Assembly (NCBI GenBank): GCA_964469925.1 | Contig: CAYXZL010000007.1 | Coordinates: 8,274-72,273, forward strand | Source: CAYXZL01 sp964469925 | GTDB lineage: Bacteria > Patescibacteriota > Gracilibacteria > Absconditabacterales > Absconditicoccaceae | Reading direction: 5' to 3' | Length of the DNA: 64,000 bases | Shown here: piece after piece, positions 33,245 through 44,820 of the stretch | Numbering within the stretch: position 1 is the stretch's first letter | How the letters are laid out: each line of letters begins with the position of its first letter | The notes under the pieces: model-generated | What the model was told of the DNA's origin: nothing | What the model saw: the letters and a program-made list of their open reading frames with translations, nothing else | Database searches by the model: none | Translations under genes and position numbers: made by a program

Positions 33245-33577
33245 TGTTGAATTCCTTTTTCACAAAGAAAAACCTCCGTGATGTTGCGAATACGCTCATT
33301 TTTTCCGGAGGACTTTTATAAATGTTATTAATAACCAGCCTCCTATCGCTGGGATCCATACGGGAGCCATGGACAGGAGTATTGCTGTTACTATCTCATA
33401 CTCTCCTGTAATTAGGAGAATTGTTATAGTAACAATTTTAATTGTTGGCATTCCTACAATGAGAAATGCCAAAACCCACCGTAGCCAAAAACGTAATCGT
33501 TTCCAGATACGGCGAAGCCATCGTGGTCCGACGCCGAATCGGACTATATGGCCCGCTTTTTTTATTCCTTTTTTCAT
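33206..33577 (-). CDS. small two-helix membrane protein
   Basis: About 123 aa. The N-terminus is strongly basic (GPRWLRRIWKRLRFWLRW), followed by two or three hydrophobic helices (VLAFLIVGMPTIKIVTITIL, AILLSMAPVWIPAIGGWLLI). With UGA as Gly the frame continues 30 residues past residue 93 to TAA at 33206, overlapping the ASCH gene on the other strand. The core is convincing; the extended C-terminus less so. Function unknown. Confidence 0.6.
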
Positions 33578-33666
33578 ATTTTTTTGTTTTGGTTTTTTCT
33601 GATAACAAAAACACCTAGGCTCTCAAGCCCAAATACTTCATTGTCAGCAAAAGTGTGATTTTTGAT

Positions 33667-35364
33667 TTATCTTCTTGGTCTTCTTTCGGCGTTTTTTCTG
33701 CTATTGAAATTCCTTTCTGTTGTATTTCTGTTGTTGCGTGGATGTTTAAAATCTCTTCTCTGGCTATTAACATTTCTTGATCATCCACTTCATTTATCAT
33801 CTCTTTCTCTCGCTTTCTTTACGAGTGGTTTCCCGCTACTTTTTTGACGGAAAATATAGAGAATGTGTTCTGCGACTTCAAATGGGCAGGTAATAAAACT
33901 GAATTCTTCTAATACGACAATGTCAGATATATCCTTGTCTTGGATATCTGCTTCGTCTTTGAGCCACTTGATGAGCTCTCTTGGGCCCATGTAACCGTGT
34001 GCTTTTCCTTTTGCGATAAATAATCTACTAGTTGTTGACGTGTCGATACTGACTTGTTCTATGTCACGGTATTGATTGTGCTCCATATATTCATCAAATC
34101 AGACTTTTAGTAGTGCTGCTACGAGTGTGGTAGTATCGTGCTTTTCTGTTAATTCTTGTGCTAAGGACCAATATGCTGTTACATCTGACTCTAGTGCATT
34201 TTGCACTCATTGTGTGATGTTTTTTAGTTTTGCTTTTTTGACCTCTTCTATACTTGGTATCGCTTGTTTTTTGATATCAGTCTGTGTTATTTTTTTGATG
34301 AGGACTAATCTTCTGTATTCCATGGGGGTGACTAACGTGATTGCTATTCCTTTGTTGCCGGCTCTTCCTGTTCTTCCAACTCTGTGGGTATAGCTTTCTG
34401 CATCATTAGGGATATGGTAGTTAATGACGTGGGTTATGTCGTGGACATCAATTCCTCTCGCTGCGACATCTGTTGCTACTAAAATTGTAATGTTTTGTTT
34501 TTTGAAATTATTGAGTACTTGTTCTCTCTGCCTTTGGTTCATATCTCCATGGATTGCATCTGCGGTGTATCATCTGTCCTTTAGGCTTTGTGCTAAGTCT
34601 TCACACTCCTTTTTTGTTCTACAGAAAATAATAGCATAAAATTTGCTTTCCGTGTCGATAATTCTTGATAGTGCTTCTATCTTGTCGCGTTCACGGACTT
34701 CCAGATAGATTTGTTCTGTATTGGTCGTTGTTCCTTGTTGACTAGCTATTTTTACTATATCAAATTCTTTCATATATGTTTTTGCTATTTTAAGTATTTC
34801 TTTTGGCATAGTCGCTGAAAACAGAAGCATTTGTTTGTCGCTATTGCATGATTTGAGAATACGTTCGATTTCCTCTTGAAATCACATATTGAGCATTTCA
34901 TCAGCTTCATCTAACACAAAATATTTGATCTGTTCTAATTTCAGAGATCATCTTTCTATATGATCTATTACTCTTCCTGGTGTTCCAACGACGATTTGTG
35001 CTCCTTGTCTTAACTTTCCTAATTGTTGTCCTATTGATGCTCCACCGTACAAGAGTGCTATAGAAATATTTTTATCACCTTTGTAGCTTGCTATATCTTC
35101 TGCTACCTGAATTGCTAACTCTCTGGTCGGTGTTAGGATCAGTGCTTGTACTTGTTTGTTGCGAATATCTACCTTTTCAATAATGGGTAGTGCAAATGCT
35201 GCTGTTTTCCCGGTCCCGGTTTGTGCCTGTCATACGATGTCTTTGGATCATGTTAGGAGAATCGGTATGCATGCCGATTGAATTGGGGTTGGGTTCTCAA
35301 ATCCCCTTTTTTTGAGTGCTTCTAACGTATTGTTGGACAATCCGAGTTCGGCAAATGTTGTCAT
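33667..35364 (-). CDS. DEAD-box ATP-dependent RNA helicase
   Basis: 565 aa. The Q motif (GFENPTPIQ), Walker A ([13 protein letters not shown], first Gly by TGA), the DEAD motif region, SAT ([11 protein letters not shown]), and the domain 2 motifs [10 protein letters not shown] and [10 protein letters not shown] are present. A C-terminal region (about residues 430-515) looks like a DbpA/CsdA-type RNA-binding domain, and the final 40 residues are rich in Arg, Asn and Gly. It is probably a cold-shock or ribosome-assembly helicase. It ends at TAA 33667; the last TGA codons are Gly in the RG-rich tail. Confidence 0.93.
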
Positions 35365-35629
35365 AGAGAAGAAATAATAACAGTATAAAAAAATTTATCA
35401 GAACGATTTTCGACCGATCGATAGAAAACATTGTATGTGTTGTTCTCTACCATAGTATCACAAATTGTCGTGTAGGTCGCGATGGAAGAGAAAATGAATT
35501 TTGTTTACTATCGGCGAGATTATTGCTCTATGCCTTTCAGTTTATTTATTTTATCACAAATGTAAAGGAAGCTTGTATTTAGTATTACTTTTTTTTATAT
35601 GTTGGTTCTGTTTATTTTTTCGGCGTTCT

Positions 35630-36196
35630 ATGGTTGAAACTGTTGTTGGAAGTGGCAAAATATTTAGTATCGTTGCTTATGATGTAGATATTGGTTGAGG
35701 TGTGATGAAAACTTTTGAGAAGGCTGTGCGTTCGCCTGGAGTTAGGATTATTATAGAAAATAATGTCTGAGGGATTCTTTTGTCAAAAGAGTTTAGATAC
35801 GAATTGTGACGTGTCGATTATAGGTTGCCTGGAGGTAAGGTGTTTGATAGTAAGGATGAGTATCTGTCTTTTTTGTCTTTTTGAGGCAGCATGGAAGATG
35901 CTGTTTTGAAGGCTGCAGAACTTGAAGCTCAAGAAGAAGTTGGTTTTCGTCTTAACACTATTTCCTTTTTAACCAAACAAGCATGTGGTGCAACCGTAGA
36001 GTGGGACTTGTATTATGTAGTTAGTCATTCTTTTGATCAAGCTATCGGTACTCAATTAGAAGCGTGAGAACGTGTGTTGTGATATGATTGGTATGATAAA
36101 ACATCACTGTATTCAATGCTTGAAAAGTGAAGTGTTAGCGAGTGAAGGAGTGCTTCTGTTCTTTTGCAATATATCACTGGTCATCTTTCTGTGTAG
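35630..36196 (+). CDS. Nudix hydrolase
   Basis: 188 aa, ADP-ribose-pyrophosphatase-like in its N-terminus (GSGKIFSIVAYDVDIGGVMK). The Nudix helix is GGSMEDAVLKAAELEAQEEVGF, keeping the EExG core but with Leu in place of the usual Arg of REUxEE. Substrate is a nucleoside diphosphate derivative, not further defined. ATG 35630 gives a normal-length protein. The frame is open back to TTG 35501, which would add two hydrophobic segments; this is less likely. The 265-bp upstream gap is shared with the divergent helicase gene. Confidence 0.82.
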
Positions 36197-36373
36197 TTTC
36201 TCTGATTTGCCTGCTTTATGTTTTAATTTCTCATACTGTTTCTTTTTGTTTTTCTAGCTTTTTTTGTCTTTGTCAAACTGTTTCTTACTTTCTTAGTTGT
36301 CCGTATGTTGCATTTTGGTGATGTATGGGTTATACATAGGTCAGTTGTGATTTTATATTTTCGTTTTCTTGTT

Positions 36374-36724
36374 ATGCCTGCTAAAAAACCAACATGAAAA
36401 AAAGTTGCTCCAGCTAAGAAGTCTCATTCTTCTACATCTCCTGTTACTTCTCGTTCAGAACATCATATTATTGAAGATATGGAGCATTTGGTAGAGGAGA
36501 AGGTTCATAGGGTGCTAGAATCTGTTACTAAGGATAAGGCGGAACATGTATTTCATGATTTTTTGTGAGCGTTTAAAGGTGCGGAATGGCAAGACTATCT
36601 CATGTTTGTGCTGTGAGTATTTTTCTTGATATGGGCCTTGATTGAGTTGTGGGCTTTTGTTTGGGGTGTTATTTTGTTACTTCTCGCATTACTTTTGCTT
36701 AATATGTTTTTTGGAAGAAAGTAG
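36374..36724 (+). CDS. small membrane protein with basic N-terminus
   Basis: 116 aa of unknown function. A Lys/Ser-rich start (MPAKKPTGKKVAPAKKSHSS) is followed by a charged helical segment and two C-terminal hydrophobic helices (FVLGVFFLIWALIELW and VILLLLALLLLNMFF) before a short basic end. The basic tail would lie in the cytoplasm and could contact nucleic acid or the membrane surface. A terminator follows. Confidence 0.72.
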
Positions 36725-36756
36725 TTTTTTGTCTCTTACGTTGTAGTGTGATGTAG

Positions 36757-36784
36757 GGCAGGTCTTTGGGTCTGCCTTTTTTGT
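36757..36784 (+). terminator. intrinsic terminator
   Basis: GGCAGGT with GTCTGCC (one or two G-U pairs), loop CTTTGG, and eight T residues, 33 bp downstream of the preceding small membrane protein gene. Confidence 0.75.
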
Positions 36785-36856
36785 TGTATATTTCTCTTGA
36801 AAACAGGATATATCCTTTTATTATGATTCCTGTTTTTTTATTGTTGTGACTAGCGT

Positions 36857-37396
36857 ATGTCTTTTTGAACCATTATCCCCTGACTTGTTATTGATGGTAA
36901 CCCTGCTCCGTATCCAGTTTTTAATGAACGTGCTATTCGTGCTACTGCTGGTATTATGATGCTGCTTTGATTTTTTACTTTTGTGGTAGTACAATCAACT
37001 CATCGTTATTTTCTTCTTTATCTTGTTGTGTCTTTTTTTTGGTTGGAGTTTTTCATTAAGACTATTTGGTGACCATCCTATAGTCCATTTGCTGTATTGG
37101 GTACTTGGCTTGTCCGTTCGCAGCGTCCAGAATGGGTTGGTGCTGCTCAAAAACGTTTTGCTTGGGGCCTTGGCTTGTTGATGGCTAGTGCTATGATTGT
37201 TGTTTCTTTTATGTTTCACATACATTGAGTCATTCCTTTATCTATTTGCCTAACTTGTCTTTTTCTTATGTGGATGGAATCAGCTCTTGGCATATGTGTT
37301 GGTTGCAAAATGTATGGTCTATTCTTGCGTCTGTGATGGCTTAGGCGTCCTGTTTATCGTCCTGCTTGTCCTGGTTGATCATGTTCTTTGTCGTAG
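36857..37396 (+). CDS. DUF4395-family membrane protein
   Basis: 179 aa integral membrane protein with about four helices. The family pattern is clear: FNERAIRATAGIMMLLG, the FF.LEF segment, KRFAWGLGLLMASAM, and the C-terminal ALGICVGCKMYGLF with a CxxC pair, plus more Cys near the end (RPACPGGSCSL). DUF4395 proteins are often near thiol-redox genes; none is obvious here. Function unknown. Confidence 0.83.
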
Positions 37397-37493
37397 CATT
37401 TTTCTACTATTTTTTGATGTCATAACAAAGATATGTTGGTCTGTGGTATGCTATACATACAATGTGTTTGTCTTTTAGTTTGAATAATCGGTT
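37397..37493 (+). other. short convergent intergenic gap
   Basis: 97 bp between the DUF4395 gene and the end of the minus-strand secretion group. No gene and no clear terminator hairpin is seen. Confidence 0.4.
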
Positions 37494-37883
37494 TTAGTAT
37501 AAGAGTATGGTGGTTCCTATTGCACTCAATACGTGTCGAATACTGTGGTATATTTTGTAATAGCTGTTGTTTTGGCTTTTATGTTTTCTCCCTGCGAAAA
37601 AGAAGATTAATCATATAGCTATGATTATTGATCATCTGATGATTTGTTGTGTTATTCACGTGTAAAATATAAATAAACAGTTTGTGATTATAACCCGGTA
37701 TGCCATTCATATGTCGATTTTGTATCGTGTAGCGTTGTGATTTCTGTAGTGATGTATGGTGGATGCTATACCCAACAATAGTAAAGGCACTCATCGTCGT
37801 CTCTGATTCATAAGTGTTACTAGTCCTCCTGCTATGTATGCTATGTTTGACCGGACGTTTGGATCGTTTATTGTATTTTTCAT
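37494..37883 (-). CDS. small multi-helix membrane protein of secretion group
   Basis: 129 aa, unknown. Predicted helices lie at about residues 15-25, 35-45, 64-82 and 86-98. The ATG lies 6 bp after the stop of the upstream membrane protein, so it belongs to the same operon. Five TGA-Gly codons are required. It may be an accessory component of the type IV secretion/pilus apparatus, by position only. Confidence 0.68.
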
Positions 37884-37889
37884 TTTATT

Positions 37890-38879
37890 TTATTGGATAA
37901 GTAATACGTTTACTATCAGGTAGGCTGCACCAATGACGACTACTCCTATTAATACATATCCCAAGCTTTTGCCAATTTGTTTTATCTTATCCGTGTCATC
38001 TGGTTTTACTAATAACTGAAATGCTTGGTAGAGGACTATTATGAGTATGACTAATGATGTTAATCACAATACCCGATTGATGATTGTGTATACCAGAGGG
38101 ATACTCTTGGTGCTTAGCAGATTAGTGCCTACGTCTCCTAAGTCTGTTGCATTGATGTTTAATACTTGCGATTTTTTTCCATATATCGCTTCTACTATTG
38201 CCTGTGCTGCTAATATAACAAGTATGCCTACTGTGTTCCACACTATAATTGTTCATGCTTTCTTTTTTACATCTTCATCAGGAGAGAAGATAAATCAGAA
38301 GACGCGTATTAATAATATTACGAATAGTATTCCTATGATGAGGAACATTCCTAGCTTCAATAGTGGATAGAGAATTTCTTCGTAGACTCCTTGTGCTAGT
38401 AGTATGCCATTAAACTCACCCGTGGTAGCATCTAGAAACACTCACCCGCTTCATGTTTCCCCGACAAATGTTAGTGTTGCCCAACGTGCACTAATCATGA
38501 GAATTATTCCTACTATACCTCGCCCCAATATTTGTGCTCATTTTTTTACCTCATCTTCTGAGTCGCTGAAAAAAAGTTTATAGAATCAAACAATGGCAAC
38601 TAACACACCTATGAGTATCACTAGTGGGATCATGATTTTTTCTGCTACGTATATCAATGCGTCCCTTATTCACTGTGCTCACTTATTCACTGTGCCAAAT
38701 TGACTATTGAGGTTTTTTTCTATTGGCTCAATTACTTCTTGTAGTGCGTTGTCAAAGTTGCTGTTTTGCCCATATACATATACAGCAGGAAGTCCTAGTA
38801 AGATAATAGATAGTACTACTATTGTCCCTTTGATACTTTTTTGCATTAGTCTGATCGTTGCATTTATTTGTTTCTTCAT
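37890..38879 (-). CDS. polytopic type IV secretion membrane protein
   Basis: 329 aa. A signal peptide or first helix (GTIVVLSIILLGLPAVYVYG) is followed by an acidic segment and six or more membrane helices spaced by charged loops with repeated FFSDSEDEVKKG, FSPDEDVKKKAG and KPDDTDKIKQIG motifs. Each loop precedes a pair of helices, suggesting internal duplication of a VirB2/TrbC-like two-helix unit. It is probably an inner-membrane channel part comparable to VirB6/TrbL. Its start overlaps the end of the upstream gene by 16 bp. Confidence 0.72.
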
Positions 38880-39865
38880 CCTATTTTGCTGATTACAAAA
38901 TGTTCTAGATATGATCGTCCTTCTTTTACGATAGGTATTATGTATGTTTGTTTAGTGAGTAGGCTTGTTATAAAATTACCGCTAATAATTGCTCGTACTA
39001 AAATGTCGATTGAATATTCGGGGTTGAGGTTTAATCTTGTTATATATGATAGCATTATTGTTCGTGATATAATTATCATAAAACCATATTGTGTTCTTGC
39101 TATGTTGCTGTTTGCATATTTTTGCTGATAATGATCTTTCCATTGTTGTACTATACTTGTAAGGACTGGTTTTCTTTTATGTAATTTTTCTATTAATCGT
39201 TGCATGCCTGCAATTGGGTATGCAGTTAATTCATTTGGGCATTTTGTAAATAACATGTTCATCCTTTGTTGTGTTTTTAGTGATCGGACTTCTATCTCCA
39301 AAGTTTGCATTATTGCTCTCATGATAACCACTGTTATTAGTATTATGCTACTGATATTGCTTGGATCAATAATGGTTGTAATGCAGATTATTGTTCGTCG
39401 TAAAATACTTTCTTGTATTATTTCATTGTGTGACTCATTGTGTCGAGCATATTGATTATATATGGGCAGATAGTAGAGTAGTGACTTCTGTTGCCGATTT
39501 TCTTTCTGATTATTGTCTATATTTGTTTCTTGTCTTTCTGTTTTTATTAATATCTTACCGCTTATGGCTGCTATGATTCCCCCTATTACTATCGTTAATA
39601 TTAGTATGAGTATAATGCTATTGATACTCGCTAATCGTTGTCGATTTTTACTGCTTTTGAGTATGCTAGTTACAATGAGTATAATGAGTATTGTTAATGA
39701 TATATATCCGTATTGAATATAGCTTTGAACAAAACCTTTTTCTTCTGTATTGAGATTGAAATCGTTTTTTTTAATTTGTTGTTGAATGATTGGCGCAAAA
39801 AAGCATATGGCGGCTATTGCAAGTGTTCGTGAAACAGGATTTTTTTTATTGTTTTGTGGGATCAT
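38864..39865 (-). CDS. membrane protein in VirB4 operon
   Basis: 333 aa. Three hydrophobic segments in the first 115 residues (TLAIAAICFFAPII, YISLTILIILIVTSIL, SIILILILTIVIGGIIAAI) and another near 175-190 are joined by basic loops. The C-terminal third is partly soluble. Unlike its neighbours it has no TGA until residue 330; TGA-Arg-Asn-Lys-TAA form the last codons. Position 25 bp downstream of virB4 suggests a structural partner. No family is recognised. Confidence 0.66.
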
Positions 39866-39890
39866 GATATAGTGATGATAGATTTCTAAA

Positions 39891-42008
39891 CTATCTTTTC
39901 TCTAGACCGGTTGTTATAAACTTGTGTTCTTCAGCTGATGCTAGTATTTTGGTAGCTATGTGTTGTCCTCAAACAAATAATAACCCTTCTCCTATGCCAG
40001 CAGCAACTAGTCTTTGCTTTTCTGCTTCTGACAAACCTATTATCTCATCTAGTGTTTTGATTGATGATGTTGACTGTTTCAACAATACTTGTATGCTCGA
40101 GTTTGATACAATTGGTTTGCCGTATGGACTTCTTGTCAGGTCTTCTACATCCTGTGTGATAGTTGTTATTCACAATCCATATTTTCTTGCTCTTTTTATC
40201 AGTCAAAACAAAAAGTTTGCTGATATGTCGCTTTGCAACATGATCCGTGCTTCATCACAGATCACTAGTCTTGGTTTTTTTGTTGCCCTCACTTGTGTTC
40301 GGATAAAGTTTAGTACATTGTACATTGCAGGTGTTTTAAGTGCATCTTCTAGGTCCCTAATACTAAATATTGTTAGTTTATCGTTGATGTTTACGTTGGT
40401 ATAATTATTGAATATTTTTCCAAAGGTTCATCAAACGTATTTATTGATTTTTATCGCTAGTTCTTCTCAACCTGCCATTCCCTCTAATACTTGTAATAGA
40501 TCTTCCATGATAGGTGGCTGTCTGTCATAATAAGTTGTTTCCTCAAAGCTCATACCTTTGAGTTGGTATGTGTTTTGTAGGGCTTTGTCTATTAGTGCCT
40601 CTTCTCATGCTGTCATGCCACCAAGTATGATTTTCATCATGCCGAGTAGGTTAACGATTTGTCCTCTCAGCAAGTCTCAAGCTTGGTAGTCTCTATCATA
40701 TATTTCTGGTGGTAAGTCGAATGGGTTGATGTATTGTTGTGAGTTGGTTGCTATGTTGATGTAGCTTCCTCATACTTTGTCTATGAGTCATTTGTATTCG
40801 TTTTCAGGATCAATAACTATCACATCAACACCTGTTAGTAGGTATCTCATAATTTCTAACTTAACGGTATATGATTTACCAGCACCTGATGTCGCTAATA
40901 CGACGCTGTTCATGTTTGGCAAGTTACTTGAAAACCTATCAAATATTACTAAACCTCCTGTGTGTAAGTTTACTCAGTATAGTATTCCTGACTTTTGGAT
41001 AAGATCTTGTGAAATAAATGGGAAACTGCCTGCTATAGATGATGTAATAGTGCTCCTTGTTATACCTAAGTCATCTATGCACAATGGTAGTGTTGTAGCA
41101 AACCCTTCATCCATTCTAAAGCTTGCTGGTTTGCTTCTAATGCTCAGTCCTGCTAGTTTTTGTTCCAGCTTCTTGCTATTCTCTCTTAGCTTTTCTTTTT
41201 CTTCGTTGTAAATGGTTATATACATACCTGTCTCAAAATACCTTTCTTCATGAGTCGCTAATTTTTGTCTGATTGTTTCAACATCTTGGTATTGTACCTG
41301 TATTTCTGTATCTAGCGTTATTCCTTTTGCTACTGCATCGTTAATTTCTGCTTTTATTTGTGTTGCCTTATGTTTTAGTTGTGTTTTTATTCTGCTGTCA
41401 TCTTCAGGGAAGATGAAAAAACTCATATCTCGTTTGCTATGAAAGTCTAATATATCTCTGGTCCGTAGTGCATCCATGTAGGATGGATAACTGTTTGTAT
41501 AGTATGTCTTTCCTAGCATGCCTGCTATGTTGAAGTTATTCGTTTTTACTTCCCGATATGATGGTGCTATATGGTTTTTTGCGTTTGTTACTATCATATT
41601 GTAATGATTTTCTGCTTCTTGTATGTACTGCCTTAGTCAGTTAGTTAGTTTTTTGTCTGAATACTCGCTGTCTGGTAAATTAAGTATGTATTGTACCTGC
41701 TCTTTTAGTGTTTTGTTTTTTATTGTACTGTTTTCTGTTGTCGCTTGCTTTTCGATGTTTCCTATTGTATTTTTATTTTGATCTTTTTTTTTTGTTTCAA
41801 GAAAAAACAGCTTTGTCACTAACCTATCAAAAAATCCTTCTTTTTTGTTCGTATTGGGGGGAAAACTTTCTTGGACTTGTTTATTTGTTTTTTGTTCTTG
41901 ATTCACTTTGTCCTGATTATTCCCCCCTCTCGTTAGAGGATAGTGGGTATCGTATACAACGTTTGTAATTTGTTCAACCATGGTATCATAAATATGGATA
42001 ACTTCCAT
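39891..42008 (-). CDS. VirB4-family type IV secretion ATPase
   Basis: 705 aa energising ATPase of type IV secretion/conjugation machines. The Walker A motif is VVLATSGAGKSYTVK (about residue 378), followed by VDVIVIDPENEYKGL (Walker B-like), KPRLVICDEARIML and TQDVEDLTRSPYG, all typical of VirB4/TraC. The N-terminal 120 residues are Lys/Gln-rich and probably disordered. A TATAAT sits directly against the ATG at 42006-42008, so translation may start at the internal ATG nine codons later. No relaxase or coupling protein lies nearby; similar reduced sets are common in Patescibacteria. Confidence 0.9.
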
Positions 42009-42090
42009 ATTATAAGGGTTTTTGCGTGATTTGTTGATGTCTTGTGTGGAGATGGAACTGTATTTGGTTGACTTTTCCTTGATGTGTTGC

Positions 42091-43134
42091 TTATATCAAC
42101 TCTTTTGCTTGTCGGTCTATTTTGAATCATCTTTTTTGTATATGTAATTCCTGATATGCATATTCGAGGAACGTCCTTATTGATTTGCCTTTTATGATTA
42201 TATGGTATCTGTATTTATCATACATTTTGTAGATCAAAGGTGGAGTAGCATATATCTCTATTTGTTTTTTTGCTAATTTGTTTTTTATGTAAAGAAGCTC
42301 TTGGTGTAGTTTGTTGGTTGTGTTGAATACTTTTTCTTCTATTTCGTTTTTGTACATGATGACTGCGATATCTCCTTGTGGTGGGTAGTTGTTTTGTCTT
42401 CTGAAATCTTTGTCTCGTTGTAGAAATCATGATATATCTTGTCTGCATGCGTATCTGATGCTGGGATGATCATGTTTGCGGCTTTGTATGATCATGTTTG
42501 GTGTTCTTGTATGACTTTTTATACAATCATAAATTTGATAGAAGGTTTTTGCGTGAGCTTCGTAATCGGGTACATTAAGTGGCTGATCTGCGTTAGTCAT
42601 GATGATGAGGTCAATCTGTATGCCTTTTGCTTCTTGTATTGCAAGGGATGTCCCAATAGTGATTTTTGTTTGTTTCATTTTTTCGATGCTTGTTTTTATT
42701 TTTTTTAGTGAATTGGTTGTTTCAGATGTTATCATGTGGCATTTTTGCTTGTAGTTTGTCGTGAACCATTCTGCTATTTGTTCTATTCCTCGTCCATAGT
42801 GATTAAAGTTTTGAGAGTGGCATTGCGGACAGGTATTTGGTATTGCATATTGTTTTTTGCAAATATGACACATGGCGAAATAGTGAGCTGGTGTTTGATG
42901 ATATGCAAGGGTAATGTTGCAATGATCGCATTCCATGATGTGTCCACATTGGTTACATAATATCCCTTGTGCGTATGATTTTTTGTTGTTTATGATTAGT
43001 ATTTTCCCTCACTGTTGTAAGACTTTTTCTATTCAGCGAATGCTTATGTCAGACCAAAATGGGTTTAGCTCTGTGCTCATGTCTACTAGAAAGATGTTTT
43101 GTTTATTTTTTTGTTGTCGCAATTCGTAGCCCAT
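42091..43134 (-). CDS. truncated PriA-like protein (zinc and helicase domain 2 only)
   Basis: 347 aa, about half of a normal PriA (730 aa). The conserved part starts near the middle of PriA with IEKVLQQGGKILIINNKKSYAQ and the zinc-binding array CNQCGHIMECDHCNITL, CHICKKQYAIPNTCPQC, then YGRGIEQIAEWF. The C-terminal domain follows with YPPQGDIAVIM. Helicase domain 1 with Walker A/B and the DNA-binding N-terminus are absent, and an in-frame TAA lies just upstream of the ATG. The upstream dus gene ends 2 bp before it. Whether it is functional or a relic is unclear. Confidence 0.8.
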
Positions 43135-43136
43135 AT

Positions 43137-44306
43137 TTATGTTAGTACATGAAAAAACAAATCTATCTTATCTTGTAACTCTTCTGGTTCGTATATGTTT
43201 GCTACTTGCTGTTTAAACTCTTTGTTTCATGGTAGTCCTTTGATGTAATTGAAGAGAAATTTACGAAATTGTATTGGGCCATGTAATCACGTTCTTTCTT
43301 TAGGACTGGTACTGCTGTTTATGTTTTCTGCTATGCTATTTATATCGTCTCGTTTTGGCATAGGAAATTGATACTTATGCTGTTCTAGTTTGATGTTGTT
43401 TGTTCTATGGTCGTTGTTTTCGTCATATTGTTTGAGTGCGTGCACATATTCTCTGTTTTTTTCTATTTCTCTGGTAATATGTTCTAATGTTGTATGATTT
43501 TGTACTGTCCTATAGTATCGTATTTCGTGTGCTATTGTCAGTGACAGATGTTTCTTACATATTTCATAGCGATCTGAAATAGTTGGTTTGTGTGTGGTGA
43601 ATAGTCGTGGATCCGCTATAGCAGCTTGAGCTATCATAATGCCATCTAAGTTTTGAAGATGATTTTGGCTGTCTTGGTAGGATATAATGCCGCCGTTACC
43701 TATTATTAGGCAGCTATTTCATAGTTCTTTTTTGAGCTGATATATAAAACCCCAGTCTACTTCCCCACTGTGTCATTGTTTGTATGTTCTGCCATGTACA
43801 CTGATACAGTGTAGATATGGACTGACTTTTAGGAGTGCTTTGAATCGTTCTTTTTTATCTGAATCGTTCAGCCCTGTTCTTACTTTTATAGAAAATGGTT
43901 TGTTGATTGCTTGAGCTATATTTTTGATAACATCTATGGTGTATGCTTTGTCCTGCATCATGCCACTTCCGCCACCACAAGCTATGACTTTGGGCGAGGG
44001 GCAGCCAATATTAAGTTCTATTCCATAGAAGCTTGGGTATTTTTTTTCGATATCAACAGCTGTTTTGATGAGTGTTTCTTCATTTCCTCAATAAATTTGT
44101 GCTATGAGTTGTTGTTCTTGATCGTGATGGATGAGGTGCTTGACGAGTTTGTGTGGCTGTATCATGTAGCCGTCTGCATTCATAAACTCGGTTCGTGTTC
44201 GTAGCGTATTGGACGGGTTTTTATTGTAACGCGTAAAGACATTGTTTACGATACTGCGGTACACCATATCGGTGATGCCATCCATGGGTGCCAGTGCTTG
44301 TATCAT
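43137..44306 (-). CDS. tRNA-dihydrouridine synthase
   Basis: 389 aa FMN enzyme reducing uridines in tRNA. It begins with the family signature LAPMDGITDMVYRSI, has ELNIGCPSPKVMACGGGSGMM with the catalytic Cys, FSIKVRTGLNDSDK, CISVHGRTYKQ and IIGNGGIISY for FMN phosphate binding. The C-terminal helical domain is longer than in E. coli Dus proteins. Which tRNA position it acts on (DusA, B or C type) is not clear. It heads the minus-strand run that continues into priA and virB4. Confidence 0.92.
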
Positions 44307-44418
44307 TTGATTATTTTGTTAAACTTGTTTGGTTCGTTATTATGCGTATTTGCGTTGTTATGACAAGAAAAGTTGCTATACAAACTGTGTGGGTATTTTT
44401 TGGTTTATTTGTTTGTTT

Positions 44419-44775
44419 ATGTCAATAGTCAAAGAAAACGTTATACAGGTTGTTAATGCTGTTCCCTATGGACGTGTGAGTTCGTATGGTATGGTGGCTG
44501 AATTTGTTGGTTGACTTCTATGAAAGGCAATTAGTGCACAGCTAGTTGGTCGGATATTGTCTTGATTGAAACAAGAGGAGTTTGCCTCGTGTTCTTGGCA
44601 GAGGATTGTTAATAAACAGGGCTTTATTAGCAGTCTTAAACTGTGAGATAGATGATGGAGACAAAAAGAGCTTTTGGAATCGGAGTGAGTACTTATAGTA
44701 GATTTTTATGTTGATATGGAGCGTTACGCTTTGAGTCGTGAGGATTTTCGGTTGTATCAACAGGCTGTTATATAA
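44419..44775 (+). CDS. alkyltransferase-like (ATL) DNA-binding protein
   Basis: 118 aa MGMT DNA-binding domain. IQVVNAVPYGRVSSYGMVAEFVG is the helix-turn-helix start of the family. The active-site PCHR of true methyltransferases is replaced by SWQRIVNKQG, so no alkyl-acceptor Cys is present. ATL proteins bind O6-alkylguanine and flag it for nucleotide excision repair. The ATG at 44419 matches the family start. Five or more TGA glycines are required. Confidence 0.87.
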
Positions 44776-44820
44776 CTTATAATCTGTTAATCTGTCTACT
44801 TTTTTATTGTTGATTCTCGT

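Noticed and set aside
33615..33800. Separate small gene on the minus strand at the end of the DEAD-box helicase
   Set aside because: It is a different frame over the Arg/Asn-rich helicase tail, which continues through TGA to TAA at 33667.
35501..35629. Membrane-anchored N-terminus for the Nudix hydrolase starting at TTG 35501
   Set aside because: The frame is open, but the T-rich stretch gives hydrophobic residues by chance in any frame, and ATG 35630 fits the family start.
37494..44306. An integrative conjugative element
   Set aside because: No integrase, relaxase, coupling protein, att-like direct repeats or tRNA junction flank the VirB4 group; codon use matches the surroundings.
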